NCBI GenBank assembly: GCA_003133485.1
Contig: PKXR01000156.1
Coordinates: 1-17,657, forward strand
Direction of reading: 5' to 3'
Source: Candidatus Dormiibacterota bacterium
Lineage (GTDB): Bacteria; Chloroflexota; Dormibacteria; UBA8260; Bog-877
DNA: 17,657 bases
The notes under the pieces are model-generated. The model searched no databases. It worked only from the letters and a program-made list of their open reading frames with translations, and had not been told where the DNA came from. Made by a program: the position numbers and the translations under genes. Shown one piece after another: positions 1 to 6,331 of this stretch. Each line of letters opens with the position of its first letter. Position 1 is the first letter of the stretch.

Positions 1-2
1 TC

Positions 3-305
3 TTCGCCAACGTGCTCACCGGCAACCTCGCTCGCTACCTCGCTGGTACCCGGCTGCCAGCCGGTTTCAGCGGTGCGGCCGGAGCCAGCCCTGCGGCACT
101 GGCCAAGCTGCCTCCTGCGGTGCACTCCGGCTACATCCAGGCGGTCAATGCCTCCTTGCATCCGGTCTTTCTGTGGGCGGTTCCGTTCGCGATTCTGGCC
201 TTCGCAATCACCTGGCTGCTCAAGGAGGTGCCCTTGCGCAAGACCCTTCATGCCCCAACCGTCGCCGTGACCAGGCCTACGGAGTTGCTAGAACCTGAGT
301 CGTGA
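3..305 (+). CDS. DHA2-type MFS transporter, C-terminal end only (partial at window start)
   Basis: The reading frame is open from base 3, so the gene begins upstream of the window; the GTG at 12 is only an internal codon. The visible 100 residues fit the end of a drug:H+ antiporter-2 (EmrB/QacA-like) MFS exporter. There is an Ala/Gly/Pro-rich periplasmic-type loop, the segment GYIQAVNASLHP, a last hydrophobic helix (VFLWAVPFAILAFAITWLL), and the KEVPLR sequence that often follows the last helix in this family. The stop is TGA at 303-305. Substrate cannot be judged from this fragment. A second, full-length DHA2 gene lies at 6544-8313, but the two are not adjacent and need not be related in function. 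Confidence 0.75.
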   Translation, partial: FANVLTGNLARYLAGTRLPAGFSGAAGASPAALAKLPPAVHSGYIQAVNASLHPVFLWAVPFAILAFAITWLLKEVPLRKTLHAPTVAVTRPTELLEPES

Positions 306-385
306 TACCGGAAAGTATCTGACCACAGAACGCGTGATGCCCCCGCGCTGACAGCTGGTGAAGGCCACTCCATCACCCGACGAGG

Positions 386-1135
386 TCACTCGCCGGAGTG
401 CGCCACCGACTCGGCGCTTGACAGACCCTGGGCCCCGGACTTCAGGTGTTGGCCGAAGAACGTGAGTATTCGGCGCCACGAATCCTCCGCCGAATCCCCG
501 TCATAGCGAATGCCGAAGACGCGCATCATCGTCCCTACGGGCCCGCTGTGATTGTTCATGAACCCATGTCCGACGCTGGGGTATTCCCGGACGTCGTGCT
601 CGACCTCCAAGCGCTGAAGCGCTTCCTCCAGACGCTGAGCGTGTCCCTTGAGAGTGCGATCCCGTCCACCGTAACTGGCAACCACAGGACAGCTTCCCTG
701 CAGCAGTGGGTCTGGGTCGTTGGGCACTTGACCATAGTTGACACTAGAAGCGGCAAACCCACCTCGCGGAGCGACCAACAGCGCAAAACCTCCTCCCATG
801 CAGAACCCGATCACTCCCACTTGCGCGGTGCAGTCGGTGCGGCTCGCCAGCCAGTCCCTCGCTGAAGCGATGTCCTGGAAGGCCCTTCCGCTCCCGCGGC
901 GGAGGGCGACGAATGTCGCCCGGATACAGGTGACCATGGACCCCCATGAGTACAGGTCTGGTGCCAGAGCCAAGTACCCGGCCCTCGCCAGTCGATTGCA
1001 TTGTCGACGCAAGTCAGAGCTCATGCCGAGGGCATCCATGATCACGACTACCCCAGGCCAAGGACCCTCACCGGATGGAACTGCCAGATAGCCACTAACC
1101 GGTCCGGCCGGAGTCGGGTAGCTGATGTCGTGCAT
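386..1135 (-). CDS. Dienelactone hydrolase family protein (alpha/beta hydrolase)
   Basis: A 249-residue protein with the layout of the dienelactone hydrolase (DLH) family. It has an N-terminal strand pair (VSGYLAVPSGEGPWPGVVVIMDALG), the nucleophile elbow GFCMGG with Cys112 where most hydrolases have Ser, the acid in YGGRD (Asp159) and the catalytic His190 in VGHGFMN. This is the usual Cys-Asp-His triad and a typical length. The classical reaction is hydrolysis of dienelactone to maleylacetate in chloroaromatic breakdown, but most family members act on other small esters or lactones, so the substrate is unknown. The start is supported by AAAGGA five bases before the ATG. No signal peptide is visible, so it should be cytoplasmic. 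It lies 148 bp downstream of the broken serine hydrolase on the same strand. Confidence 0.88.
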   Translation of the reverse strand: MHDISYPTPAGPVSGYLAVPSGEGPWPGVVVIMDALGMSSDLRRQCNRLARAGYLALAPDLYSWGSMVTCIRATFVALRRGSGRAFQDIASARDWLASRTDCTAQVGVIGFCMGGGFALLVAPRGGFAASSVNYGQVPNDPDPLLQGSCPVVASYGGRDRTLKGHAQRLEEALQRLEVEHDVREYPSVGHGFMNNHSGPVGTMMRVFGIRYDGDSAEDSWRRILTFFGQHLKSGAQGLSSAESVAHSGE

Positions 1136-1283
1136 GAGGATCCTTTGCTGGTGCGTTAGAGAACAGTCTCGTCCGAATCAGTCGTGCACGCGACAATGAT
1201 CGGTAAAGGGACGCTAGGGGCGGAATTTGCGCTGACCGATCATCCGTGGTTTGCCGTGCCAGCCGGTGCTGACGTTGCCCAGG

Positions 1284-2326
1284 TTAGGATTTTTCTCCGA
1301 CCGCTCGGAGGATGCTGGGCACCAACCCATCGAAGTCCAGCGATTCGTCGTTGCCGAGAACGGCAAGTGTGACATCGGCATCTGGCATCCAGGCCAGAAA
1401 CGACCGGAAGCCGGGGTTGTCTCCGCTATGAAACCAGGCCGGCTGGCTCGAGATACTTCCGATGTAGGTTCCATACCCGTAGGCTGACGCCTCAATTGGA
1501 TCTTGGCCGGAGCCCCTCGCGCCAAGGACCATATGCGGTTGGCTCATGGTCAGCCAGCCCTGTTCGGACACCAGCTCGCCGGAGCGGGCCGCTTGGGCGT
1601 AGCGGACCAGATCCCCCACCGTGGTCCACAGGTCGCCCGTGCCGGCAAGGGCCGTCAGCTCCGCCACGGGTGAGGTCGGCTCCCCGTCGCGGAAGCCTGA
1701 AGCCACTCCCTCCCCCACCCGCAGAATGCCCGAAGTTGTGGAGGTCATTCCCACTCGGCCCAGGATGCTGTCGGTGACGAATTGGCTATAGGGCTGGCCG
1801 CCTCGATGATCGCCGCTGCGAGGAGGTGGCCGACGCCGCTGTACTCCCAGGCGGACCCGGGCCGGTGCCGGAGAGGCAGCCTGGCGGCTTGATCGAGAAT
1901 CGGTTCTGGCGGGGGAGGACGGAGGATGTCCATCCCGGTGATGTGACCCCAGTGCCCCAAGCCGGAGCTGTGGCAGAGGAGGTAGGCGACAGTCATCGAA
2001 TCCCAGGCGGAGGGAGTCTGCGGCCACCACTGTGCCACTGGATCCTCCAGCCCTAACACTCCCTGCTCGCTCAGCATGGTCATGGAAAGCGCCACCAAGT
2101 GCTTGCTCACCGATGCTGCTTGGAAACATGTTCCGGGGGCGCACCGCGCACCCGGTATCTCGTCCATGAGTCCAGCGGCACCCTCTCCCACCACCTTTCC
2201 ACGCCGGCTCATCTGGAACGCACCACGCAGCCCTTCTACAGCGCTCACGCTGGGGGCCGCATCATGAAATCGAGCACGGCTTGCGGGTAGTTCCGCACCT
2301 GCGTGACCGGAGTGACGCTCGCGCAA
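1284..2326 (-). pseudogene. Beta-lactamase-fold serine hydrolase (class C / esterase-like), frameshifted
   Basis: Two overlapping minus-strand frames give one protein of the beta-lactamase (PF00144) superfamily. The first part (2326 to about 1790) carries the SxxK motif in FQAASVSKHLVAL, a DPVAQWWP segment, HSSGLGHWG, and WEYSGVGHLLAAAIIE, where YSG stands at the usual YSN. The second part continues with GQPYSQFVTDSILGRVGMTST and ends with AWFHSGDNPGFRSFLAWMPD, the HxG-type third motif. The switch falls near 1790-1800 (IIEA to GGQPYSQ) and equals loss of one base modulo three. The start is uncertain: TTG at 2326 is the longest option, and Met39 looks too internal. Related proteins are esterases, peptidases or beta-lactamases, so the substrate is unknown. 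It is either a true pseudogene or a one-base sequence error. Confidence 0.8.
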
Positions 2327-2473
2327 GTCGACTTATTCGCTGTTCCGTCTGGGAACCACGGATACGCGAGCCGAGTGGCGGAGTCATGTGGACCACTCTA
2401 GTCTGGCATTTGGGTCCTGCCGGCGGTCTCTGAATCCGCGTCGACCAGAGTGGCTCATCGCGGGAGTCGGGCG

Positions 2474-2507
2474 CACAGGGAGTCCCCGCTTGCGGGGACT
2501 CCCTGTG
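2474..2507 (-). terminator. Perfect 16-bp inverted repeat, probable terminator of the ArsR-SRPBCC operon
   Basis: The arm CACAGGGAGTCCCCGC (2474-2489) is followed by TT and then its exact reverse complement (2492-2507). As RNA it folds into a long GC-rich stem with a tight loop. It begins 7 bp past the stop of the SRPBCC gene. No U-tract follows on the minus strand, so it may be an intrinsic-like terminator without a U-tail, or a 3'-end stabiliser. Confidence 0.6.
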
Positions 2508-2513
2508 GTCAAT

Positions 2514-3035
2514 TCATTCCTGAGCGAGCGGCACAAATTCGAGAGATTCTCCAGTCTCGAGCACAGTCTTGAGACCGCTGAGCACCCAGCTCCAGCCTCC
2601 TCCGGCGCCCTGGTCTTCCATGCCGCCGGACATCAGCACTGCCAGCTGGGGAGCGCCCGCGAGGTCATGGATCACAGTGAGCCGGGTAATCCCGGCCTTC
2701 CCTTCCTTGATCTCATAGGTGAGTTTGGTGAATCCTTGCGCGGCCATCGCCTCGTCCATGACCATCCGGAAGGTCTGCACAAGCCGCCATGGCGGCTCCG
2801 CCTCGATGACTTCGCCGTCGACGCCCACGTCCGGGGCGCCCATCGACCGCATCGCCGCACTGGTGAGTCCCCGGTAGACGCCCCCCGGCCGGAGGTCGTA
2901 TTCGGCCCGGCCACCGTATCCGTACCGTTCGCTCCATTCCGGTTGAGTGATCGCATCCCAGATGGCCTGCGGAGTGGCCTTTATGTACACGCGGTACACC
3001 TGAGTCGTCATCGTTGCCGTCTCGGTGTTTGTCAT
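2514..3035 (-). CDS. SRPBCC (AHSA1-like) domain protein, coupled to the ArsR-type regulator
   Basis: A 173-residue protein with the START/Bet v 1-like (SRPBCC, AHSA1-type) fold signature. It opens with VYRVYIKATPQAIWDAITQPEWSERYGYGG, then DLRPGGVYRG, the strand EVIEAEPPWRLVQTFRM, LTYEIKEGKAGITRLTVIHDLAG, and a C-terminal helix GGWSWVLSGLKTVLETG. The fold makes a hydrophobic pocket for small ligands; the true ligand is not known. The ATG at 3035 overlaps the stop of the preceding ArsR gene as ATGA, which implies translational coupling. ArsR-SRPBCC pairs are a common actinobacterial arrangement. A longer start at 3107 would run inside the ArsR gene and is not needed. The gene is probably affected by the IS1595 insertion in the operon promoter. 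Confidence 0.88.
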   Translation of the reverse strand: MTNTETATMTTQVYRVYIKATPQAIWDAITQPEWSERYGYGGRAEYDLRPGGVYRGLTSAAMRSMGAPDVGVDGEVIEAEPPWRLVQTFRMVMDEAMAAQGFTKLTYEIKEGKAGITRLTVIHDLAGAPQLAVLMSGGMEDQGAGGGWSWVLSGLKTVLETGESLEFVPLAQE

Positions 3036-3352
3036 GCCGTGTCCTCCAGCTGAGTTTTGAGTTCGGCGAGCGCCGAAACCTGACGCTCGGTGTACTTGTC
3101 GATCCACCGGTCGTGGACCAGCCGAATCGGCAATGGGTTCAAGAAGTGCAACTTCACGCGGCCCGAACGCCGAGCGACCACGAGGGTCGCGGCCTCCAGG
3201 AGCCGCAGGTGCTTCATTACGCCGAAACGCGTCATCTCCAGCTCCGACTCCAGCTCCGTGAGCGTGCGGCCGTCACGCGCGAAAAGCAAGTCGAGCAGGA
3301 AGCGCCGCGTGGGGTCGGCGAGCGCCTTGAATACCAGGTCGTCATCGGTCAC
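3032..3352 (-). CDS. ArsR-family winged-helix transcriptional regulator
   Basis: A 106-residue ArsR/SmtB-type repressor. VFKALADPTRRFLLDLLFARDGRTLTELESELEMTRFGVMKHLRLLEAATLVVARRSGRVKLHFLNPLPI covers the whole winged-helix domain, with the recognition helix in MTRFGVMKHLRLLE. There is no cysteine pair typical of metal-sensing members, so it probably belongs to the branch paired with SRPBCC proteins. I chose GTG 3352 because ALADPTRR then lies at the usual distance from the N-terminus and because TATTCT followed by six bases runs straight into the GTG, a leaderless arrangement. An ATG at 3406 would add 18 residues, mostly encoded by the inverted repeat of the inserted IS, and is rejected. The ATGA overlap with the next gene suggests the two are made together. 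Confidence 0.88.
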   Translation of the reverse strand: MTDDDLVFKALADPTRRFLLDLLFARDGRTLTELESELEMTRFGVMKHLRLLEAATLVVARRSGRVKLHFLNPLPIRLVHDRWIDKYTERQVSALAELKTQLEDTA

Positions 3353-3358
3353 CGGGCA

Positions 3359-3364
3359 AGAATA
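3359..3364 (-). promoter_or_regulatory. -10 element of the ArsR-SRPBCC operon, cut off from its -35
   Basis: TATTCT on the minus strand lies six bases before the GTG at 3352, so transcription would start at or next to the start codon. Its natural -35 (TTGACA) is now at 6326-6331, beyond the inserted element. At 17-18 bp upstream the IS end offers only TACAAT or GTACAA, neither a good -35. Confidence 0.5.
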
Positions 3365-3369
3365 GGTGA

Positions 3370-3377
3370 CTATCCGG
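3370..3377. repeat. 8-bp target-site duplication, left copy (CTATCCGG)
   Basis: CTATCCGG directly abuts the left end of the IS1595-family element and is repeated exactly at 6313-6320. Eight base pairs is the known duplication length of this family. Confidence 0.9.
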
Positions 3378-3402
3378 GGTGATTGTACCCTCCGTGTATA
3401 AA
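3378..3402 (+). repeat. Left terminal inverted repeat of the IS1595-family element
   Basis: 25 bp beginning GGTGATTGTACCC, an exact reverse complement of 6288-6312. The match resumes for five bases at 3406-3410 after three mismatches. Confidence 0.92.
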
Positions 3403-3440
3403 TCATGGTAGAGTCTACGCCGCCGTGCGAGGGCGCTGAG

Positions 3441-4286
3441 TCAGGGGTCGATGATTGTATGCAGCGCAGCCTCCCAATCGGTGAGCTTGGTGTCGTGCCG
3501 CAGCCGGGCCTCCATCGGCTTGATCAGGTAGCGCCAGACGGTGTGCCTGAGGGTCGTGAGGATGCCGGGCAGGACCCATACCCCGTCTTCTTTGGGAATG
3601 CCTTGCAAGGTTACATTGACGGGGCCAATTGCCTGCACCTTCATTTCCGGGTCACTTGGATCGAAGGGGAGCTGGTCGACCTGCCGAGCGAAGATCTCTG
3701 CGCCGTCCTCGTAGATGCCAAATACTCGCTGCCGGAGCAGTTCGGCTCCATCCGTCCGGCTAAAGAGAATCACAGGGTCTTTTATTCGCATCCAGCCCAC
3801 CAAGAGCTTGCGGTGCTTATCACGGTCGCAGAGCTTGTTGAGGAGGGCGAGGATCTCAGATGGCATCGTCTGCGGTTTCGAGAATGGTTGCATTCGCAGG
3901 AGGAATGCTTTCACGTCCTCCGGGATTCCCTGGGTACGCTCCTCAAACAGATCCACCCTGCGGTCCTCTCGGTTAGCGAACCGATTTTCGAGGATGGGGA
4001 ATTCGACCTTGGATTCAAACTGCCGACTGGTGAAGGCGACTGCCATGTGGTCGAGGGCCGACCGCACAGCGAAGACTACTTCGCCCGCGATGGCGGAGAG
4101 CCATTGGCTCTCGTCCCCCAGCAAGCTCAGACGGCACAGCACAATCTGGCCGAGATTAGGGTTGGCCTGGATCTCGAAGACTACGGCGTGCGCTTTGGTC
4201 TTCGCGCAGAAGAGGGCAAACTCGCGCTCGAACTCCTGGATGTGCTGGTCCGCCCGGCGCAGCTTGACGTTCCAAGACTCCTCCAT
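3441..4286 (-). CDS. Passenger gene A: hypothetical protein with RSALDH and DKHR motifs
   Basis: A 281-residue protein from ATG 4286, eight bases after the stop of passenger gene B. I know no assigned function. It belongs to a family of bacterial hypothetical proteins with an N-terminal helical part, a GEVVFAVRSALDHMA helix (R75, H80), a short FPI segment, LLRMQPF (133-135) and LNKLCDRDKHRKLL (DKHR 156-159). The same landmarks in the same order occur in gene B, so the two are diverged paralogues. No signal peptide or membrane segment is visible. R-x4-H inside a predicted helix recalls the HEPN ribonuclease motif (R-x4-6-H), but the rest of a HEPN domain cannot be established by eye, so that remains a hypothesis. 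Long plus-strand frames across the gene look like antisense shadows. Confidence 0.75.
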   Translation of the reverse strand: MEESWNVKLRRADQHIQEFEREFALFCAKTKAHAVVFEIQANPNLGQIVLCRLSLLGDESQWLSAIAGEVVFAVRSALDHMAVAFTSRQFESKVEFPILENRFANREDRRVDLFEERTQGIPEDVKAFLLRMQPFSKPQTMPSEILALLNKLCDRDKHRKLLVGWMRIKDPVILFSRTDGAELLRQRVFGIYEDGAEIFARQVDQLPFDPSDPEMKVQAIGPVNVTLQGIPKEDGVWVLPGILTTLRHTVWRYLIKPMEARLRHDTKLTDWEAALHTIIDP

Positions 4287-4294
4287 CGGCTAGC

Positions 4295-5155
4295 TCAAGA
4301 AGCCTCAAGGGGGGTCTTTTGACCGCCCGCAGGCTCGCTGATGACAAGTTCATCAGGAGGCGCTCCAAAGGCGAGCAGAAGTTTGAAAACGTTCTCCTGA
4401 ACGTTGTCCAAGAGGTTCTTGACCCAAATGTTCTCGTTGAACGCTACGTCAGCGGCCGGCTGTATCTCCACCTGAAATGTGGGATTAGGACCAGTTTTAC
4501 GGGTGAAGATCGTCGCCAGTTTTGTGTTGACGTGAATAAGCTCGGTGCTCTTGGACGTAATAATGCGGCGGATCACACAGTCGTGGCTGTTGATAGCCTT
4601 GCATTCGACAGAACTAAGGCGTATCCCAACTGGCTGGAGCGTCCGGTGCTTGTCGTGGTCGGACAGGTCGGCCAGAACTCGGAAGGCATGCCGATCTATG
4701 AGTTCGTCCCCAGTGATGTACGGCTGATATTGTCGGATAATTGCGAGATCTGTCTCGGGGACCCCAGGCAGCTTCCTCGGAATGCTGTGGGCGAAGTGTT
4801 CCTCAGTGTTGCAGAAGGGGAAGTAGATCCCTCTCTCCTGGTCTTTCGTGAGAGGAGACGCTCTAGGGGAACGCTGAGCCAAGAACCAAGCCAAGTGGTC
4901 GAGGGCGCTCCGAAAGTTCTGAATGGCGTCCCCCGCCAGCAGGCTAAGTCTTGGCGGGATGATGCCGACGAAGGTCACTTTGACGACCCAAGCCTGCAGT
5001 TGTGGATCGTATTCCTGACCGATCCTCAGGACCGAATCGGAGTCGGGATCTCCGTCGGGCTTCAAGGTGCTGACGATGTCAGCTTGGAGGAGCTGACTGT
5101 GGCGCACCGCCCAGTCCCACTTGTACCAAGCCGAGTCGAGAGTCACTGCGTCCAC
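4295..5155 (-). CDS. Passenger gene B: hypothetical protein with RSALDH and DKHR motifs
   Basis: A 286-residue protein, first of the two-gene passenger operon. GTG 5155 is the start, with a weak AAGG upstream. Landmarks are LSLLAGDAIQNFRSALDHLAWFLAQ (R82, H87), GIYFPF, RQYQPY (144-146) and LADLSDHDKHRTL (DKHR 168-171). The form GDxxxNxRSALDHL...QPY...DKHR is one I recognise as a widespread but uncharacterised bacterial family. R and H of RSALDH and the DKHR block keep almost the same spacing as in gene A (86 versus 81 residues from R to D), supporting homology and probably a shared structure. No signal or membrane segment is seen. It could be a HEPN-like RNase or toxin, an accessory factor for the element, or neutral cargo; the sequence does not decide. 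Confidence 0.75.
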   Translation of the reverse strand: MDAVTLDSAWYKWDWAVRHSQLLQADIVSTLKPDGDPDSDSVLRIGQEYDPQLQAWVVKVTFVGIIPPRLSLLAGDAIQNFRSALDHLAWFLAQRSPRASPLTKDQERGIYFPFCNTEEHFAHSIPRKLPGVPETDLAIIRQYQPYITGDELIDRHAFRVLADLSDHDKHRTLQPVGIRLSSVECKAINSHDCVIRRIITSKSTELIHVNTKLATIFTRKTGPNPTFQVEIQPAADVAFNENIWVKNLLDNVQENVFKLLLAFGAPPDELVISEPAGGQKTPLEAS

Positions 5156-5174
5156 GCGCTAACCTTGGAGGAGC

Positions 5175-5318
5175 ATGAAGGGCAAGTCAACGGGCCGAAC
5201 CCAAACGACCCCAAAGGGGTACGAGATCCCGGTCCCGACCCGGAAGGAGTTCTACGAGGCGCTGGAGAAGGTCGCCAAGACGGGGAAGTCCCTACCGGCG
5301 AGCCGCCCGAAGAAGTAG
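5175..5318 (+). CDS. Small basic ORF inside the IS1595 element (47 aa)
   Basis: A 47-codon plus-strand ORF from ATG 5175 to TAG 5316-5318, preceded by GGAGGAG ending one base before the ATG, so the SD spacing is short. The product is basic and soluble, with the core TPKGYEIPVPTRKEFYEAL followed by EKVAKTGKSLPASRPKK. I recall short actinobacterial proteins with this TPKG-EIPVP-EF-LEKVAK pattern, often beside transposase genes, but cannot verify that here. It starts 19 bp from passenger gene B, divergently, and its last 27 bases overlap the 3' end of the transposase gene convergently. It is too short for certainty, yet the residue pattern looks coding. Function is unknown; its small size, charge and place suggest a nucleic-acid-binding accessory or regulator. 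Confidence 0.5.
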   Translation: MKGKSTGRTQTTPKGYEIPVPTRKEFYEALEKVAKTGKSLPASRPKK

Positions 5319-6269
5319 CGACTCGAACTGAGCCCGACCATCCGAACGGTGGTTGTAGCGCCAGGCGTACTCATTCAGGTAGCCCTGAAGATGCTTAGCG
5401 GACACAGCGTGGTGAGTCCCGCCGATGCCGCGCTTCACCAGCGACCAGAACCCTTCGATGGTCTGGGTGTGAACGTCGCCCTGGACGTAGACCTTCGCGG
5501 AGTGACTGATCGTCCGGTGTTCCCATCCGGCCCGAGGCAGGCGGTCGTAGATCCGGGCATCGTCGGTGTAGACGATGGACTTGGGATCGACCACTGCCGA
5601 GATATGGCCCATGATCGCGGCCTGGGGCTTGCGAGGCACGACGTGGGCAGCGACACTCCCGCCGCGCTCGACCATCCCAAAGACCGTCGTCTTGGTCTCG
5701 TTAGACCACCGCTGTGCGGCCTGACGGCGCTTGGTGGAGTTCGCCTCGGTCCCCCACTTGGCAACATCCGACTGGCGGGGCTTCCCGCCGACGTATGTCT
5801 CGTCCATCTCGACCGCGCCAGTCATCGGCTCATCGGTCTGAACCATGAGTTCGTTTCGGATGAGATGGAAGATGCGCCACGCGCACTTGTAGGTGACGCC
5901 CAACTCCCGTTCCAGCTGCTTGGCGGAGATACCGCAGCGGGTGCTTGTCATCAGGAACATTGCGTAGAACCAGAGATGAAGCGACGTGGCCGACCCGGCG
6001 AAGATCGTTCCCGCGGTTGGGTGGAGATGATGCCCGCAAGCGATGCAAGTCCAAGACTGGCGACGCTGCGCCGTCGCGTAGCGGCGGAAGGATCGGGTCG
6101 TCTGGCACTTGGCGCACTCGGCATGCTCCCCATCTTCCGAGTAGCGGGTCCGCCAGAGGTAGTTGAGGCAAGCGTCGTCGTCGGGGAACTCGCGGGAGAA
6201 CTCCATTAGTGAGTACCGGGACTCGGACGATGCGGCCCTGGTCGGATTCTTGCGGTCTACCCTTGGCAT
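5292..6269 (-). CDS. IS1595-family (ISXO2-like) transposase
   Basis: A 325-residue transposase from ATG 6269. The N-terminal part has a helix (FSREFPDDDACLNYLWRTRY) and a zinc ribbon with CAKC (C52, C55) and CIAC (C75, C78), followed by HPTAGTIF. Next comes LHLWFYAMFLMTSTRCGISAKQLERELGVTYKCAWRIFHLIR, the helix-turn-helix-like block. The catalytic domain has MDETYVGGK (first Asp, D156), VYTDDARIY (second, D236) and HTQTIEGFWSLVKRGIGGTHH with the third acidic position probably E272, then LQGYLNEYAWRYNHR. All conserved family blocks are present and the frame is intact, so the enzyme is probably active. TATACT lies six bases before the ATG, consistent with a leaderless mRNA. An earlier start at 6311 would lie in the inverted repeat and is not supported. 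Confidence 0.93.
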   Translation of the reverse strand: MPRVDRKNPTRAASSESRYSLMEFSREFPDDDACLNYLWRTRYSEDGEHAECAKCQTTRSFRRYATAQRRQSWTCIACGHHLHPTAGTIFAGSATSLHLWFYAMFLMTSTRCGISAKQLERELGVTYKCAWRIFHLIRNELMVQTDEPMTGAVEMDETYVGGKPRQSDVAKWGTEANSTKRRQAAQRWSNETKTTVFGMVERGGSVAAHVVPRKPQAAIMGHISAVVDPKSIVYTDDARIYDRLPRAGWEHRTISHSAKVYVQGDVHTQTIEGFWSLVKRGIGGTHHAVSAKHLQGYLNEYAWRYNHRSDGRAQFESLLLRAARR

Positions 6270-6275
6270 GAGAAC

Positions 6276-6281
6276 AGTATA
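6276..6281 (-). promoter_or_regulatory. Probable -10 of the transposase gene, leaderless arrangement
   Basis: TATACT preceded by TGG forms an extended -10 (TGnTATACT) and is followed by GTTCTC and the ATG at 6269, so the transcript would begin at the start codon. No SD is present. No good -35 stands 16-18 bp upstream. The site lies just inside the right inverted repeat. Confidence 0.45.
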
Positions 6282-6287
6282 CCACAG

Positions 6288-6312
6288 TTTATACACGGAG
6301 GGTACAATCACC
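6288..6312 (-). repeat. Right terminal inverted repeat of the IS1595-family element
   Basis: Exact reverse complement of 3378-3402, ending GGGTACAATCACC and followed directly by the right copy of the 8-bp duplication. Confidence 0.92.
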
Positions 6313-6320
6313 CTATCCGG
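6313..6320. repeat. 8-bp target-site duplication, right copy (CTATCCGG)
   Basis: Identical to 3370-3377 and directly adjacent to the right end of the element. Confidence 0.9.
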
Positions 6321-6325
6321 TCACA

Positions 6326-6331
6326 TGTCAA
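6326..6331 (-). promoter_or_regulatory. Orphaned -35 (TTGACA) of the ArsR-SRPBCC operon
   Basis: TTGACA on the minus strand. With the IS and one duplication copy removed, it stands exactly 18 bp before TATTCT (3364-3359), a near-consensus sigma70-type spacing. It is now about 2.94 kb away from its -10. Confidence 0.5.

Larger units (their letters stand above)
3378..6312 (-). mobile_element. Complete IS1595-family (ISXO2-like) element with passenger genes, 2,935 bp
   Basis: Both boundaries can be read directly. The ends start GGTGATTGTACCC and form 25-bp perfect terminal inverted repeats (3378-3402 and 6288-6312). After three mismatches, TGGTA matches again on both sides. The element is flanked by the exact 8-bp duplication CTATCCGG. 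It encodes an IS1595-type transposase near its right end, two minus-strand passenger genes and a small plus-strand ORF. Ordinary family members are about 1 kb, and passenger-bearing members are known, so the cargo roughly triples the length. The interior looks richer in A/T than the flanking genes. The perfect repeats and duplication, together with an intact transposase frame, suggest a recent, possibly still active insertion. Confidence 0.93.

Noticed and set aside
3353..3406. ATG at 3406 as start of the ArsR-type gene
   Set aside because: Most of the extra codons come from the inserted IS terminal repeat, so it cannot be the ancestral start.
3405..5398. Two long plus-strand frames (305 and 359 codons) across the passenger region, overlapping by four bases
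   Set aside because: They are antisense to the passenger genes, whose minus-strand products show paralogous motifs. The plus-strand products have no recognisable motif and shadow-like composition.
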